Assembly: GCF_000372825.1 (NCBI RefSeq)
Contig: NZ_KB910516.1
Span: forward strand, 4,282,011 to 4,346,010
Direction: 5' to 3'
Length of the DNA stretch: 64,000 bases
DNA from: Methylobacterium sp. 77
GTDB lineage: Bacteria > Pseudomonadota > Alphaproteobacteria > Rhizobiales > Beijerinckiaceae
Shown: one piece after another, positions 9,201-18,200 of the stretch
How the letters are laid out: the number at the start of each line of letters is the position of its first letter
Position numbering within the stretch: the first letter of the stretch is position 1
The notes under the pieces: model-generated
What the model was told of the DNA's origin: nothing
The model's database searches: none
Seen by the model: the letters and a program-made list of their open reading frames with translations, nothing else
Position numbers and translations under genes: made by a program

Positions 9201-10046
9201 TCAGTTGCTCGGGCTCGGAGTGTTGAAGCTGTGCTCCCAACGGCCCTGCTGGTTGTCCATGGCGACGACCTTGATCGGACCCTTGGCGTCGGGAGCGAGG
9301 CCGAAGTTGATCACCGGGTTGGAGGCGATGGAGATGTCGCCGTTCATCGAGAAGACGAGCTTGCCGTTCGAAGAGACGTCGAGCTTGTTGATGTAGCGGG
9401 CCGGCGTGTAGTCGCGCGTGACCTGGTTCATCTGCATGCCGCTGAAGTTCGGATGTCGGACCATCAGCGTCGCCTCGACCGGCTTGCCGGTGCCGCCTTC
9501 GGCGAACTTCATCTTCATGTCGCCGGCGCCCTTCAGCGCTTCCTCGTCACTCATGCCCATCGGCGCCGAACAGCCGCCGGAGGCCTTCACGAACTTGACG
9601 GCCTCGTAGAGCTTGCCGTCCTTGGTCTCGGCAACGGCATGGACGTTGGTGTAATTGTTGATCCGCACCCGTAGCTTGACCTCGCTCGGGTCGGCGGCGG
9701 GGCCGAAGGTGATGTGCGCGGCATAGGGCGACGGGTTGTCGTCGATGATGAGATGCACGGCGGCGATCTTGTCCTTCTCCGGCATCGTCAGGGTGATCGG
9801 CACCAGGGCCGCGTCGAGGGCGCGCGGCGGGGCGTCGACCTTGATCAGCGCGTCGGTCGGCTCAACCTTGCGATCGCCGAAGATCGACTTGGAGATTTCC
9901 TGCCAGCGCTCGAGCCGCTCCGTATCGGTGTCGCTCGCGCCCGCGGCGAGGACGGGACCGCCCATCAGCATGGCGGCGGACAGGCACAGGGCCGCTGTGA
10001 CGGATCGCTTGGTCGCGGAATTCTTCATCGATGCGTACATGATCAT
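9201..10046 (-). CDS. quinoprotein dehydrogenase-associated SoxYZ-like carrier
   Basis: This exported protein of about 281 residues fuses a SoxY-like and a SoxZ-like half, as in the quinoprotein-associated SoxYZ family. In Sox systems the SoxY cysteine near the C-terminus of that half carries the substrate as a thio-adduct. Here the equivalent is GGCSAPMG in the middle of the protein. The C-terminal half (MQMNQVTRDYTPARYINKLD) looks like SoxZ. The signal peptide ends near VLAAGAS. The start MIMYASMKN is chosen because GGAGAGA lies just upstream. A role as covalent carrier for aldehyde or acyl groups in PQQ alcohol oxidation is inference. Confidence 0.87.
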   Translation of the reverse strand: MIMYASMKNSATKRSVTAALCLSAAMLMGGPVLAAGASDTDTERLERWQEISKSIFGDRKVEPTDALIKVDAPPRALDAALVPITLTMPEKDKIAAVHLIIDDNPSPYAAHITFGPAADPSEVKLRVRINNYTNVHAVAETKDGKLYEAVKFVKASGGCSAPMGMSDEEALKGAGDMKMKFAEGGTGKPVEATLMVRHPNFSGMQMNQVTRDYTPARYINKLDVSSNGKLVFSMNGDISIASNPVINFGLAPDAKGPIKVVAMDNQQGRWEHSFNTPSPSN

Positions 10047-10081
10047 GGCGTCTCTCCTCGTCGTTACGATGTGGCGCTTGC

Positions 10082-11029
10082 TCATTCCCACTCAAGCTCC
10101 TTGTAAGCTTGCGTGACGTTGCGGCCGTTATAGGTGTCGAACAAAACCCATTTCTCGCGCTCGGCCTGACCGATGCTGTCGATCGCCTTGTCGATGGGCT
10201 GATCGGCGGCGATCGCCTTGCGGGTTTCGTCGCGCAAGGTCGTGAGGTAACGCGTCAGATCCGCGAAAGCGGGCGCGGCATCGACCAGGGTCGGCCCGTG
10301 ACCCGGAACGGCTTTCGACGCTCCCATTGCCTCCAGCTTTTCGACCTCCTTCAGCCAACCGAGGAGGCTGCCGTCGAGGGACGGGATTCGCGCGACGAAC
10401 AGGAGGTCCGCCGGGAACAGGATGCCCGTTTTGGTATCGACCATGGAGAGGTCGCAATTGGTGTGGGCGGTACCATGCGCGGTGAAGCGCAAGTTCCGCC
10501 CGCCGAGGTCGATCTCGGCCGTGTCGGCCACCTCCATCGTCGGATAGACCACGGAGCCGGCCTGATCGGCGCCCAGGATGTCGACGAGACGCGTCCTGTA
10601 GAAATCCCCACGGGAATCGAGGGCCGAGCGGAGGGTGCGATGACCGATGAAGACCGGCTTGTCCTGCGCGAAGGCTTCCGCGCCAAAACAATGATCGGGA
10701 TGGACATGCGTGAGAACGACGTGGCTGATCGGCTTGGCCGTACGCTTCCTGATCTCCGCACGGAGCCATTGCCCATCGGCGAGGCTCCCGCCCGACTCCG
10801 TCACGAGGACCGACGACTCGCCCACGATGAAGCCGATATTGGCGATGGCGTCGCCGTTCTCGGGCGTCGCCTCGGCGTCGATGCCGCGCCGCATGAAGAT
10901 GCCCGGCCCGACCTCGTCCATGGTAAACGACCCGGCCGCCCGGCCAAGCGTCGGCAGGCAGCATAGGCAGAGCCCGCCGAACAGGGCGCCGCGACGTGTG
11001 GTCAAGCTGTAGGAGGAGTAGGCCGTCAT
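10082..11029 (-). CDS. quinoprotein relay system zinc metallohydrolase (MBL fold)
   Basis: This 315-residue metallo-beta-lactamase-fold protein carries the zinc motif THVHPDH (His108, His110, Asp112, His113), HTNCD and PGHGP. It is probably exported: the start SLTTRRGALFGGLCLCC resembles a twin-arginine signal. It matches the group named quinoprotein relay system zinc metallohydrolase, which accompanies the SoxYZ-like carrier, probably as a thioester or adduct hydrolase. The ATG follows AGGA. It is the first gene of the five-gene minus-strand run and faces a TetR regulator across a 184-bp gap. Confidence 0.85.
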   Translation of the reverse strand: MTAYSSYSLTTRRGALFGGLCLCCLPTLGRAAGSFTMDEVGPGIFMRRGIDAEATPENGDAIANIGFIVGESSVLVTESGGSLADGQWLRAEIRKRTAKPISHVVLTHVHPDHCFGAEAFAQDKPVFIGHRTLRSALDSRGDFYRTRLVDILGADQAGSVVYPTMEVADTAEIDLGGRNLRFTAHGTAHTNCDLSMVDTKTGILFPADLLFVARIPSLDGSLLGWLKEVEKLEAMGASKAVPGHGPTLVDAAPAFADLTRYLTTLRDETRKAIAADQPIDKAIDSIGQAEREKWVLFDTYNGRNVTQAYKELEWE

Positions 11030-11093
11030 GGCATATCCTGCGGTGTTCGCCCAACGGAGCGAGCCGACATGCATTATCCTCCCGTTTTTATGG

Positions 11094-11113
11094 CTACCAT
11101 CTAGTAGGTAGAT
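11094..11113. promoter_or_regulatory. candidate TetR operator in the divergent gap
   Basis: Two overlapping inverted repeats occur here: CTACC...GGTAG (11094-11111) and ATCTA-GTAGG-TAGAT (11099-11113). They lie about 65 bp before the metallohydrolase start and 100 bp before the divergent TetR start. This is the usual place for a TetR protein that represses its neighbour and itself. Confidence 0.5.
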
Positions 11114-11213
11114 TTCTGTCGCCGTCAATGGCATAAGTGCCCGCGACCGGAACGGATGCATCACGCCTTCGTGCCCGAATTCCCGTTCCGCGAAGCGAAA
11201 AAGTCGACCGACG

Positions 11214-11789
11214 ATGAGAGATACCCGAGCGGAATTACTGGCCCAGGCTGAGGTCCTGGTGCGCGGCCGGGGCTATTCGGGCTTCAGCTACGGAGACCTC
11301 GCCGAGGCGGTGAACATCCGCAAGGCGAGCATCCATCATCATTTCCGCACGAAGACCGACCTCGCCATCGCCCTGGTGGAAGCCTACGACGCCCGTTACG
11401 ACGCGGCCCTTGCTTCCGTCTTCGCGACGCAAGCCGACGCGGTCTCGCGGATCGAGGCCTATGGCCGGTATTATCTCTCCGGCGTCGAGGATGGGCTCGG
11501 CTGCCTCTGCGCCGTGCTCGCCATTGAGCTGGATACGCTGCCGGAGGCGTTGCGCGCGGACATCGCCCGCTTCTTCGACAAGCACATCGCCTGGCTGGAG
11601 CGTGTCCTGGCCGAGGGCCGCACCGATGGGAGCCTTCGCGCCGATCTCGACCCGGCCGCCACGTCGCGCATGGTGGTGGCGACTCTGGAAGGCGCGCTCA
11701 TGCTGGAGCGGTTGCTCGCCGGATCGTCTGGCTTCCGCAGCACCCTCGGGGCGCTCTGCGAAAGCCTCAAGCCGGTTCGGATCGGTTGA
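11214..11789 (+). CDS. TetR/AcrR-family transcriptional regulator
   Basis: This 191-residue regulator has a classic TetR helix-turn-helix at about 22-50 (FSYGDLAEAVNIRKASIHHH, then FRTKTDL) and a helical ligand/dimer domain. Cysteines at GLGCLCAVLA in the second domain could sense electrophiles or aldehydes, as in NemR-like relatives, but this is speculative. It is divergent from the quinoprotein relay genes with a palindrome between them, so it is likely their repressor. The ATG has only a weak ribosome-binding site. Confidence 0.88.
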   Translation: MRDTRAELLAQAEVLVRGRGYSGFSYGDLAEAVNIRKASIHHHFRTKTDLAIALVEAYDARYDAALASVFATQADAVSRIEAYGRYYLSGVEDGLGCLCAVLAIELDTLPEALRADIARFFDKHIAWLERVLAEGRTDGSLRADLDPAATSRMVVATLEGALMLERLLAGSSGFRSTLGALCESLKPVRIG

Positions 11790-11815
11790 GGAAACGCCCT
11801 TTCATCGCGGCACGA

Positions 11816-11830
11816 TGATACAATATGACA
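11816..11830. promoter_or_regulatory. probable Zur box
   Basis: TGATACAATATGACA agrees with the alphaproteobacterial Zur consensus TGTTATAATATAACA at 12 of 15 positions. It lies about 50 bp before the COG0523 GTPase start. Zur-controlled members of this family are known zinc chaperones, so site and gene support each other. Confidence 0.55.
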
Positions 11831-11879
11831 GGCACCACACAGCCGACGCGGCCCATTCCGCGAACCTGAAGAGCCTTTC

Positions 11880-12866
11880 ATGTCCGACAGCCCGAACGCC
11901 GCCTCCTCGAAGATTCCCGTGACCGTGCTCACGGGCTATCTCGGAGCCGGCAAGACCACGCTTCTCAACCGCATCCTCACCGAGAATCACGGCAAGCGCT
12001 ACGCCGTCATCGTCAACGAGTTCGGCGAGATCGGCATCGACAACGACCTCGTCATCGGTGCCGACGAGGAAGTGTTCGAGATGAACAACGGCTGCGTCTG
12101 CTGCACCGTGCGCGGCGATCTCATCCGCATCATGGACGGCTTGGTGAAGCGGCGCGGCAAGTTCGACGCGATCATCGTCGAGACCACCGGCCTCGCCGAC
12201 CCGGCCCCGGTGGCCCAGACCTTCTTCATCGACGAAGATGTGGGCGGCGCGGCCCGCCTGGACGCCGTGGTGACGGTGGCGGACGCCAAATGGCTGGCCG
12301 ACCGGCTCAAGGACGCGCCGGAGGCCAAGAACCAGATCGCCTTCGCCGATGTGATCCTGCTCAACAAGGCGGATCTCGTGGAGCCGGCGGACCTCGACCG
12401 CGTCGAGGGACTGATCCGTTCGATCAACCCGTACGCCAAGGTCCACCGCACCAGCCGCTGCGACGTCGCCCTCGATCAGGTGCTCGACCGCAACGCCTTC
12501 GACCTCTCCCGGATCCTCGATATCGAGCCCGACTTCCTGGAAGAAGGCCATCACCACCATCACGACGACGACATGCAGTCTGTCTCGGCGAAGATCGACG
12601 GACCGGTTGACCCGGAGAAGTTCATGCCTTGGATTTCGACCCTGACGCAGGTTCAGGGGCCGGACATCCTGCGGTGCAAGGGCATCGTCGCCTTCCCCGA
12701 CGAGCCCCAGCGCTTCGTCTTCCAGGGCGTCCACCAGATCCTCGACGGTGACTTACAGGGACCTTGGAAGGACGATGAAAAGCGCGTCTCGCGGGTGGTC
12801 TTCATCGGTCGCAAGCTCGATCCGCAGGCGATCCGCGAGGGCTTCTACGACTGCAAGGTGGCCTGA
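11880..12866 (+). CDS. COG0523 (CobW/YjiA-type) GTP-binding metallochaperone
   Basis: This 328-residue G3E GTPase has a P-loop [15 protein letters not shown], the metal-binding [11 protein letters not shown], the base-specificity motif LNKADL and a histidine stretch GHHHHHDDD near residue 223. It has the usual C-terminal CobW domain. Family members deliver zinc or cobalt to client enzymes. No cobalamin genes are near and a Zur-like site lies upstream, so a zinc-starvation chaperone is more likely than CobW proper. The antisense frames here are shadows. It is the first gene before two secreted Cys-rich peptides, but separate promoters seem likely for those. Confidence 0.92.
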   Translation: MSDSPNAASSKIPVTVLTGYLGAGKTTLLNRILTENHGKRYAVIVNEFGEIGIDNDLVIGADEEVFEMNNGCVCCTVRGDLIRIMDGLVKRRGKFDAIIVETTGLADPAPVAQTFFIDEDVGGAARLDAVVTVADAKWLADRLKDAPEAKNQIAFADVILLNKADLVEPADLDRVEGLIRSINPYAKVHRTSRCDVALDQVLDRNAFDLSRILDIEPDFLEEGHHHHHDDDMQSVSAKIDGPVDPEKFMPWISTLTQVQGPDILRCKGIVAFPDEPQRFVFQGVHQILDGDLQGPWKDDEKRVSRVVFIGRKLDPQAIREGFYDCKVA

Positions 12867-12956
12867 CCGGGCGGGGCAGGAGCCGCGGCTTCGCCGGGAA
12901 TCGAACCGAGCGGGGGCGAACGCATTGTCCGTTCGTTCCTCAAATTGGATTTGCCG

Positions 12957-13190
12957 ATGAAACGTCGCTTCGCCTGCGCGTCCCTTCTCATGCTGACGGT
13001 GGCGCTGCCGCTCGGCAGTGTCGCGCTCCCGACACCGGGGGAGGCGAAGCAGTCGATGTACCGCGAGCAGCGATTCGGCAGCATGTGTAAGCAGCCGCTG
13101 AAGTTCGCGGCCGGGGCGTGCGTCCGGCGCTGCCCCGCGGGCTACCGCGATACCGGGCGCTATTGCCGTTTCAAGAATATGAGTCGTTGA
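12957..13190 (+). CDS. secreted Cys-rich peptide, copy 1
   Basis: This 77-residue protein has an N-terminal signal peptide (FACASLLMLTVALPLGSVAL) and a short basic mature part with four cysteines. The mature core PLKFAAGACVRRCPAGYRD is nearly identical to that of the next gene, followed by TGRYC and a basic end (FKNMSR). The pattern suggests a small disulfide-bonded periplasmic or secreted peptide. No known family or function was recognised. ATG at 12957 is preferred because it gives a proper signal sequence. The segment CGTTCCTCAA 23 bases upstream also recurs before the paralogue. Confidence 0.75.
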   Translation: MKRRFACASLLMLTVALPLGSVALPTPGEAKQSMYREQRFGSMCKQPLKFAAGACVRRCPAGYRDTGRYCRFKNMSR

Positions 13191-13301
13191 GGCGCGATCG
13201 AGACCGAGGGCCTCTTTTCTTGGGCTCATTATACCTGACCACCTCGACCGCCCGGCGATAGGGCGGCTGGCCCACGAAGCGTTCCTCAACCGGAGCCCAA
13301 A

Positions 13302-13529
13302 ATGATCCTGCGCCTTGCCTGCTCCGCCGCCATGCTCATCGGCGTGTCGATCCCTCTCGTCACGTCGGCTGAGGCAGGCCCGGCGCAATCCTACGAGTAT
13401 CAATCGCGCGGCGTCCGAAACGCGTGCCGCCCGCCGCTGAAGTTCGCGGCCGGCGCCTGTGTCCGTCGTTGCCCAGCTGGCTACCGCGACAACGGACCCA
13501 CATGCGGCTTCAAGTCGATGAGGCGCTGA
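13302..13529 (+). CDS. secreted Cys-rich peptide, copy 2
   Basis: This 75-residue paralogue of the preceding gene has a signal peptide (RLACSAAMLIGVSIPLVTSA), then an acidic/polar spacer, then CRPPLKFAAGACVRRCPAGY and a terminal CGFKSMRR. The four mature cysteines align with copy 1 while signal and spacer have diverged. This is what selection on the Cys core after duplication would produce. The leader motif CGTTCCTCAA is 22 bases before the ATG, at nearly the same distance as in copy 1. Function unknown. Confidence 0.75.
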   Translation: MILRLACSAAMLIGVSIPLVTSAEAGPAQSYEYQSRGVRNACRPPLKFAAGACVRRCPAGYRDNGPTCGFKSMRR

Positions 13530-13741
13530 TCCAGGGCGTCTCGCGCCTTTTCGGTACGTGATCGATCGGGGGCGAGCCTGCCAAGTCTGTGTTCGTGCAG
13601 GGCCTGGTCGGCGCAAGTCGGGGTTCGTGAAAGACTTGGTTTACCATTCCGGCACAGGATCGCGCCCGTGCCGGCTTCTCGCTGCCGGCGGCCATCGGCT
13701 GCCCATCCGGGCAACCTTCGGGTCACGGAGAGCGACGCCCC

Positions 13742-14908
13742 ATGATGTCTCGCGCGGAACGCACGCCCCTGACCGATTGGTGGTGGACCGTCGATCGCGG
13801 CCTTCTCGCCGGTCTCACCGCCCTGATGGTGGCCGGTCTGGTCTTCCTCATGGGTGGCGGTCCGCCGGTGGCCGAGAAGATCGGCCTGCCGACCTTCCAC
13901 TTCCTCAACCGCCAGGCGATGTACCTCGCCCCGACGATCCTGATCATCGTCGCGGTGTCGTTCCTGTCTCTGCGTCATATCCGTCGTGTGGCGCTCGCCA
14001 CTTGGATCGTCGGCGTCACGCTCTGCATCCTCGCCGGCAAGTTCGGCCCGGAAATCAAGGGCGCGCATCGCTGGATCCAATTCGGCGCCTTCGGCCTGCA
14101 GCCGTCCGAATTCGTGAAGCCGGCCTTCGTGGTCGTGGCCGCCTGGGCCTTCTCGGAGGGAGCGCAGCGTCGCGACATGCCGGGCGGCCTGCTGGCGATC
14201 CTGCTCCTGCCCGTCACCATCGTGCCCCTCATCCTGCAGCCTGATTTCGGTCAGACCATGCTGATCACCATCGTCTGGTGCTCGCTGTTCTTCGTGGCTG
14301 GCCTGCACTGGTTCTGGGTCGCGGGTCTCGGTGCGGCGGGCCTCCTCGGGGTCGGCGTCGCCTATCAGTTCCTGCATCACGTTCGCGAGCGCATCACCCG
14401 CTTCCTCGACAAGGATTCCGGTGACAGTTTCCAGGAATACTGGGCGCGCGAATCGTTCAATTCCGGCGGCTGGTTCGGCACCGGCCCGGGAGAGGGCGTC
14501 GCGAAACGCCACCTGCCCGATGCCCATACCGACTTTATCTTCTCGGTGACCGGCGAGGAATTCGGCGTCTTCGTCTGCCTCGGCCTCGTCTGCCTCTTCG
14601 CCTATATCGTGATGCGGGGCCTGAAACTCGCACGGCGCACCGATGACACCTTCTCCCGTCTGGCGATCACCGGGCTCACCACCCTGTTCGGCATGCAGGC
14701 CTGCATCAACATGGCGGTCAACGTGCGCCTGATGCCGGCCAAGGGCATGACCCTGCCCTTCGTTTCCTATGGCGGGTCCTCGCTGATCTCGCTGGCACTG
14801 GGCATGGGCTTCCTCGTGGCGCTCACCCGCAAGCGCCCGCGCATGACGACCCTGAGCCAGAAGCCTCCGGGCACAGCGCCGGCCACCGTCGCCGGAGTGA
14901 TGCGGTGA
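13742..14908 (+). CDS. ftsW: FtsW, septal peptidoglycan polymerase
   Basis: FtsW is the SEDS-family glycosyltransferase that polymerises lipid II at the septum with FtsI. The 388-residue protein has about ten membrane helices and the family landmarks KGAHRWIQFGAFGLQPSE, LQPDFGQT and the final MTLPFVSYGGSS. It begins this half of the division cluster; mraY, murD and the other upstream genes that usually precede it are not here. It overlaps murG by four bases. The ATG at 13742 or the Met immediately after it may be the start. Confidence 0.96.
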   Translation: MMSRAERTPLTDWWWTVDRGLLAGLTALMVAGLVFLMGGGPPVAEKIGLPTFHFLNRQAMYLAPTILIIVAVSFLSLRHIRRVALATWIVGVTLCILAGKFGPEIKGAHRWIQFGAFGLQPSEFVKPAFVVVAAWAFSEGAQRRDMPGGLLAILLLPVTIVPLILQPDFGQTMLITIVWCSLFFVAGLHWFWVAGLGAAGLLGVGVAYQFLHHVRERITRFLDKDSGDSFQEYWARESFNSGGWFGTGPGEGVAKRHLPDAHTDFIFSVTGEEFGVFVCLGLVCLFAYIVMRGLKLARRTDDTFSRLAITGLTTLFGMQACINMAVNVRLMPAKGMTLPFVSYGGSSLISLALGMGFLVALTRKRPRMTTLSQKPPGTAPATVAGVMR

Positions 14909-16014
14909 CCGTGGTCACGCCAACGATCCTGCTCTGTGCCGGCGGCACCGGCGGCCACCTCTTTCCGGCCGAGAGCCTCGCTTATGCTCTGCGGGCCCGC
15001 GGCATCCGTGTCGTCCTCGCGACGGACGCGCGCGTCGATTCGATCGCCGGCGAGTTTCCGGCCTCGGAGATCGTCACTATCACCTCGGCAACGCCGTCGG
15101 GGCGCTCCGTCGTGAAACGGGCGGGCGCGCTGCTCACGCTCGGCCGCGGCTTCGGCGTGGCGGCCAAAGAGATCAAGCGCATCGACCCGGCAGCCATCGT
15201 CGGCTTCGGCGGCTATCCCACCGTGCCACCGGTGCTCGCAGGGCAGATCCTGCGCGTACCGACGATCCTGCACGAGCAGAATGCGGTGATGGGGCGCGCG
15301 AACGCCTTCCTCGCGCGCGGTGCCCGCGCCATCGCCACCGGCTTCAGGGAGGTGCGCGGCATTCCCGTGAAGGCGACCGCGCAGCGCACGCATACCGGCA
15401 ACCCGTTGCGGCCGGCCGTGCTCGCCGCCGCGCAGGCGCCCTATCCGCTCTTGGGCGAAGCGGACGGACTTCATCTCCTCGTCTTCGGCGGTAGCCAGGG
15501 GGCGGCCGTGATGGGACAGGTCGTGCCGAAAGCCATCGCGCAACTGCCCGCCGACCTTCGCGCGAGGCTGACGCTCGTGCAGCAGGTGCGGGCTGAGGAC
15601 CTCACCGAGGTCCAGAATTTCTACCTCTCGCTCGGCCTGGCCGGGCTCGAGACGGCGCCGTTCTTCAAGGATCTTCCGGCGCGCATGGCCCGCAGCCACC
15701 TCGTCGTCGGCCGCTCGGGCGCTTCCACCGTGTCGGAACTCGCCGCCATGGGCCGTCCGTCGATCCTGGTGCCGCTTCCCGGCGCCCTCGATCAGGACCA
15801 GGCCGCCAACGCCGCGACGTTGGCCGGCATCGGCGCGGCGCTCAGTATTCAACAGAGCGCCTTCACGCCGGATCGCCTCACGGCCGAGCTTCTCGACCTG
15901 TTCACGGATCCGGCAAAATTGACCGCGGCGGCCGCAGCCGCCAAAAGCGCGGGCATTCACGATGCCGCCGAGCGGTTGGCCGACGTCGTCCTCGCGACGG
16001 CATCCCGCACCTGA
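14905..16014 (+). CDS. murG: MurG, lipid II-forming N-acetylglucosaminyltransferase
   Basis: MurG adds N-acetylglucosamine to lipid I on the cytoplasmic membrane face to make lipid II. The 369-residue GT-B enzyme shows the glycine-rich loop [13 protein letters not shown] (residues 12-24), [11 protein letters not shown] and the donor-binding [11 protein letters not shown]. The start is a GTG inside the last codons of ftsW (GTGA overlap), giving translational coupling. It is followed by murC after 55 bp. Confidence 0.96.
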   Translation: MTVVTPTILLCAGGTGGHLFPAESLAYALRARGIRVVLATDARVDSIAGEFPASEIVTITSATPSGRSVVKRAGALLTLGRGFGVAAKEIKRIDPAAIVGFGGYPTVPPVLAGQILRVPTILHEQNAVMGRANAFLARGARAIATGFREVRGIPVKATAQRTHTGNPLRPAVLAAAQAPYPLLGEADGLHLLVFGGSQGAAVMGQVVPKAIAQLPADLRARLTLVQQVRAEDLTEVQNFYLSLGLAGLETAPFFKDLPARMARSHLVVGRSGASTVSELAAMGRPSILVPLPGALDQDQAANAATLAGIGAALSIQQSAFTPDRLTAELLDLFTDPAKLTAAAAAAKSAGIHDAAERLADVVLATASRT

Positions 16015-16069
16015 TTCCGATCGGGACCGTCTTCAGGCGCTCCCCGACACGACGAGACTGGGTCACACC

Positions 16070-17476
16070 ATGAAGCTGCCCGACAAGCTCGGCCCCATCC
16101 ATTTCATCGGCATCGGCGGCATCGGCATGTCCGGCATCGCCGAGGTCATGTCGAACCTCGGCTATACAGTCCAGGGATCGGATGCCAACGACAACGCCAA
16201 CGTCCGGCGCCTCGCCGAGAAGGGGATGAAGACCTTCATCGGTCATGCCGCGCAGAACGTGGAGGAGGCTGCCCTCGTCGTGGTCTCCACCGCGATCCGG
16301 CGCGACAATCCCGAACTCGTCGCCGCTCGCGAGCGTCGCCTGCCCGTCGTGCGCCGGGCCGAGATGCTGGCCGAGCTGATGCGCTTCAAGTCCTGCGTCG
16401 CCATCGCCGGCACGCATGGCAAAACCACGACGACCTCGCTGGTGGCGACCTTGCTCGATGCCGGAAATCTCGACCCCACCGTCATCAACGGCGGCATCAT
16501 CAACGCCTACGGCACCAATGCCCGCATGGGTGAGGGCGAGTGGATGGTGGTGGAGGCCGACGAATCGGACGGGACCTTCCTGAAACTCCCCGCCGACGTC
16601 GCCATCGTCACCAATATCGACCCCGAGCATCTCGACCATTTCGGCTCGTTCGATGCGGTCAAGGACGCCTTCCGGCGCTTCATCGACAACATCCCGTTCT
16701 ACGGCTTTGCCGTGATGTGCATCGACCACCCGGTGGTGCAGGACCTCGTTGGGCATATCGAGGATCGCCGCATCATCACCTACGGCGAAAATCCCCAGGC
16801 GGACGTGCGCCTGATCGACGTTGATCTGCGTGGCGGGCAGAGCCGGTTCCGCGTCATGATCCGCGACCGCCGCCCCGGCTTCCGCCTGGAGATGGAGGAT
16901 CTCGTTCTCCCCATGCCGGGCAAGCACAACGCGCTCAACGCCACGGCGGCGCTGGCCGTCGCGCACGAACTCGGCGTCGAGCCGGAAGCGATCCGCAAGG
17001 CGCTCGCCGGCTTCGGCGGCGTCAAGCGCCGCTTCACCAAGACCGGCGAGTGGAACGGCGCGCTGATCTTCGACGATTACGGACACCACCCCGTGGAGAT
17101 CAAGGCGGTGCTGAAAGCCGCCCGCGCCTCCACGGACGCCAACGTCGTCGCCATCGTCCAGCCGCACCGCTACACGCGGCTCGCCTCGCTGTTCGACGAT
17201 TTCTGCACCTGCTTCAACGATGCCGACACGGTGATCGTCGCTCCCGTCTACGCGGCGGGCGAGGCACCGATCGAGGGCATGGACCGTGACGGCCTCGTCT
17301 CGGGTCTGAAATCCCGTGGCCACCGCGATGCCCTCGCCTTGGAGCGGACGGAGGATCTCGCGGGCCTCGTCGCGACCCGTGCCAAGCCGGGCGACTACGT
17401 CGTGTGCCTCGGCGCCGGCAACATCACGCAATGGGCCTACGCCCTGCCGGGCGAATTGGCGGCGTTGAAGGGGTGA
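16070..17476 (+). CDS. murC: MurC, UDP-N-acetylmuramate:L-alanine ligase
   Basis: MurC attaches L-alanine to UDP-MurNAc with ATP, the first peptide step of the cell-wall precursor. The 468-residue enzyme has the nucleotide-sugar motif [15 protein letters not shown] at the start, the ATP loop [10 protein letters not shown] (114-123), DESDGTFL and the C-terminal [11 protein letters not shown] start further upstream (15962) would add an unrelated tail, so MKLPDKLGP is chosen. A toxin-antitoxin pair on the other strand separates murC from murB. Confidence 0.97.
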   Translation: MKLPDKLGPIHFIGIGGIGMSGIAEVMSNLGYTVQGSDANDNANVRRLAEKGMKTFIGHAAQNVEEAALVVVSTAIRRDNPELVAARERRLPVVRRAEMLAELMRFKSCVAIAGTHGKTTTTSLVATLLDAGNLDPTVINGGIINAYGTNARMGEGEWMVVEADESDGTFLKLPADVAIVTNIDPEHLDHFGSFDAVKDAFRRFIDNIPFYGFAVMCIDHPVVQDLVGHIEDRRIITYGENPQADVRLIDVDLRGGQSRFRVMIRDRRPGFRLEMEDLVLPMPGKHNALNATAALAVAHELGVEPEAIRKALAGFGGVKRRFTKTGEWNGALIFDDYGHHPVEIKAVLKAARASTDANVVAIVQPHRYTRLASLFDDFCTCFNDADTVIVAPVYAAGEAPIEGMDRDGLVSGLKSRGHRDALALERTEDLAGLVATRAKPGDYVVCLGAGNITQWAYALPGELAALKG

Positions 17477-17483
17477 GCCCCTC

Positions 17484-17873
17484 TCAGCTCACCTGTGCGG
17501 CTGGGACGAGGTCTTCCACGTCAACGCCGAGCGCGTCGGCTAGTGCCCGAAAGATCGCGACGTCGGTCTTTTGGGTGCCGTCCTCGATGGCCGTCAGAGC
17601 CGAGACCGATAGGCCGCTGCGCGCTGCCAGTTCGGCTTTCGAAAACTCACGTCGTCCGCGCCAGAAGGCGAGGGGAGATGCTGCATGGCGCAACGCATCG
17701 AGATCGGCCTCGCTCAGCATCTCGTCCTCACTGGAAGCAAGCCGTGCCTGCGACGTGGTCAATGTCTGCAGGTCCGATGCATCCTCGGCCAATGCGGCCA
17801 GTTGCTCGAACTCGGCTTCCGGCATGATGACGATGGATTCGCCTGACGGCGTTTGCGTGCGCACGATGGTCAT
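17484..17873 (-). CDS. XRE-family antitoxin
   Basis: This 129-residue protein has an N-terminal part resembling Phd-like antitoxins (ESIVIMPEAEFEQLAAL) and a C-terminal XRE helix-turn-helix (FSKAELAARSGLSVSALTAI). It starts 11 bp after the natural end of a RelE-like toxin gene on the same strand, the usual toxin-first HigBA/RelBE-type arrangement. It probably neutralises the toxin and represses the pair's promoter. The reading frame is intact although the toxin's is not. The pair lies on the minus strand between murC and murB. Confidence 0.8.
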   Translation of the reverse strand: MTIVRTQTPSGESIVIMPEAEFEQLAALAEDASDLQTLTTSQARLASSEDEMLSEADLDALRHAASPLAFWRGRREFSKAELAARSGLSVSALTAIEDGTQKTDVAIFRALADALGVDVEDLVPAAQVS

Positions 17874-17884
17874 GATGCTGGATC

Positions 17885-18138
17885 CTACCCGTAGATCGAG
17901 CCGCGGGGACCGACGGCATGCACATGACCCGATCCCGCTCGATCGTGAAGATGACGCGCCAATCGCCGATTCGCAGGCGAAATCCCTCGGCCCCCTCCCG
18001 GGCCTTGATATTGTTGGCCAGAGCCGTGGGGTCGTCGGCCAGCGTTCTCAGTTTCTCGCGTATTTGAGCGTCGAGGTTGGCCGGCATACGGGCGAGAGCC
18101 CGCGCGGCGGGACGCGTATAGTTGATCGTACGGCTCAT
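17885..18138 (-). pseudogene. RelE/ParE-family toxin with a one-base frameshift near its end
   Basis: The frame opens MSRTINYTRPAARALARMP and reads as a typical RelE toxin through EGFRLRIGDWRVIFTIERDR. After VM the frame becomes CMPSVPAARSTG and runs on over the antitoxin to 17728. One added base near 17920 restores VHAVGPRGSIYG and a stop at 17885, exactly the expected end, with an 84-residue length and an 11-bp gap to the antitoxin. The lost part includes the conserved C-terminal R-G-x-x-Y segment, so the toxin is probably inactive unless this is a sequencing error. Confidence 0.8.
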
Positions 18139-18200
18139 GCCACCACCTGTCGCAGCCATAGACAGCTTCTCGTTGAATTCGCCGCAAGGCAAGAGGGCCG

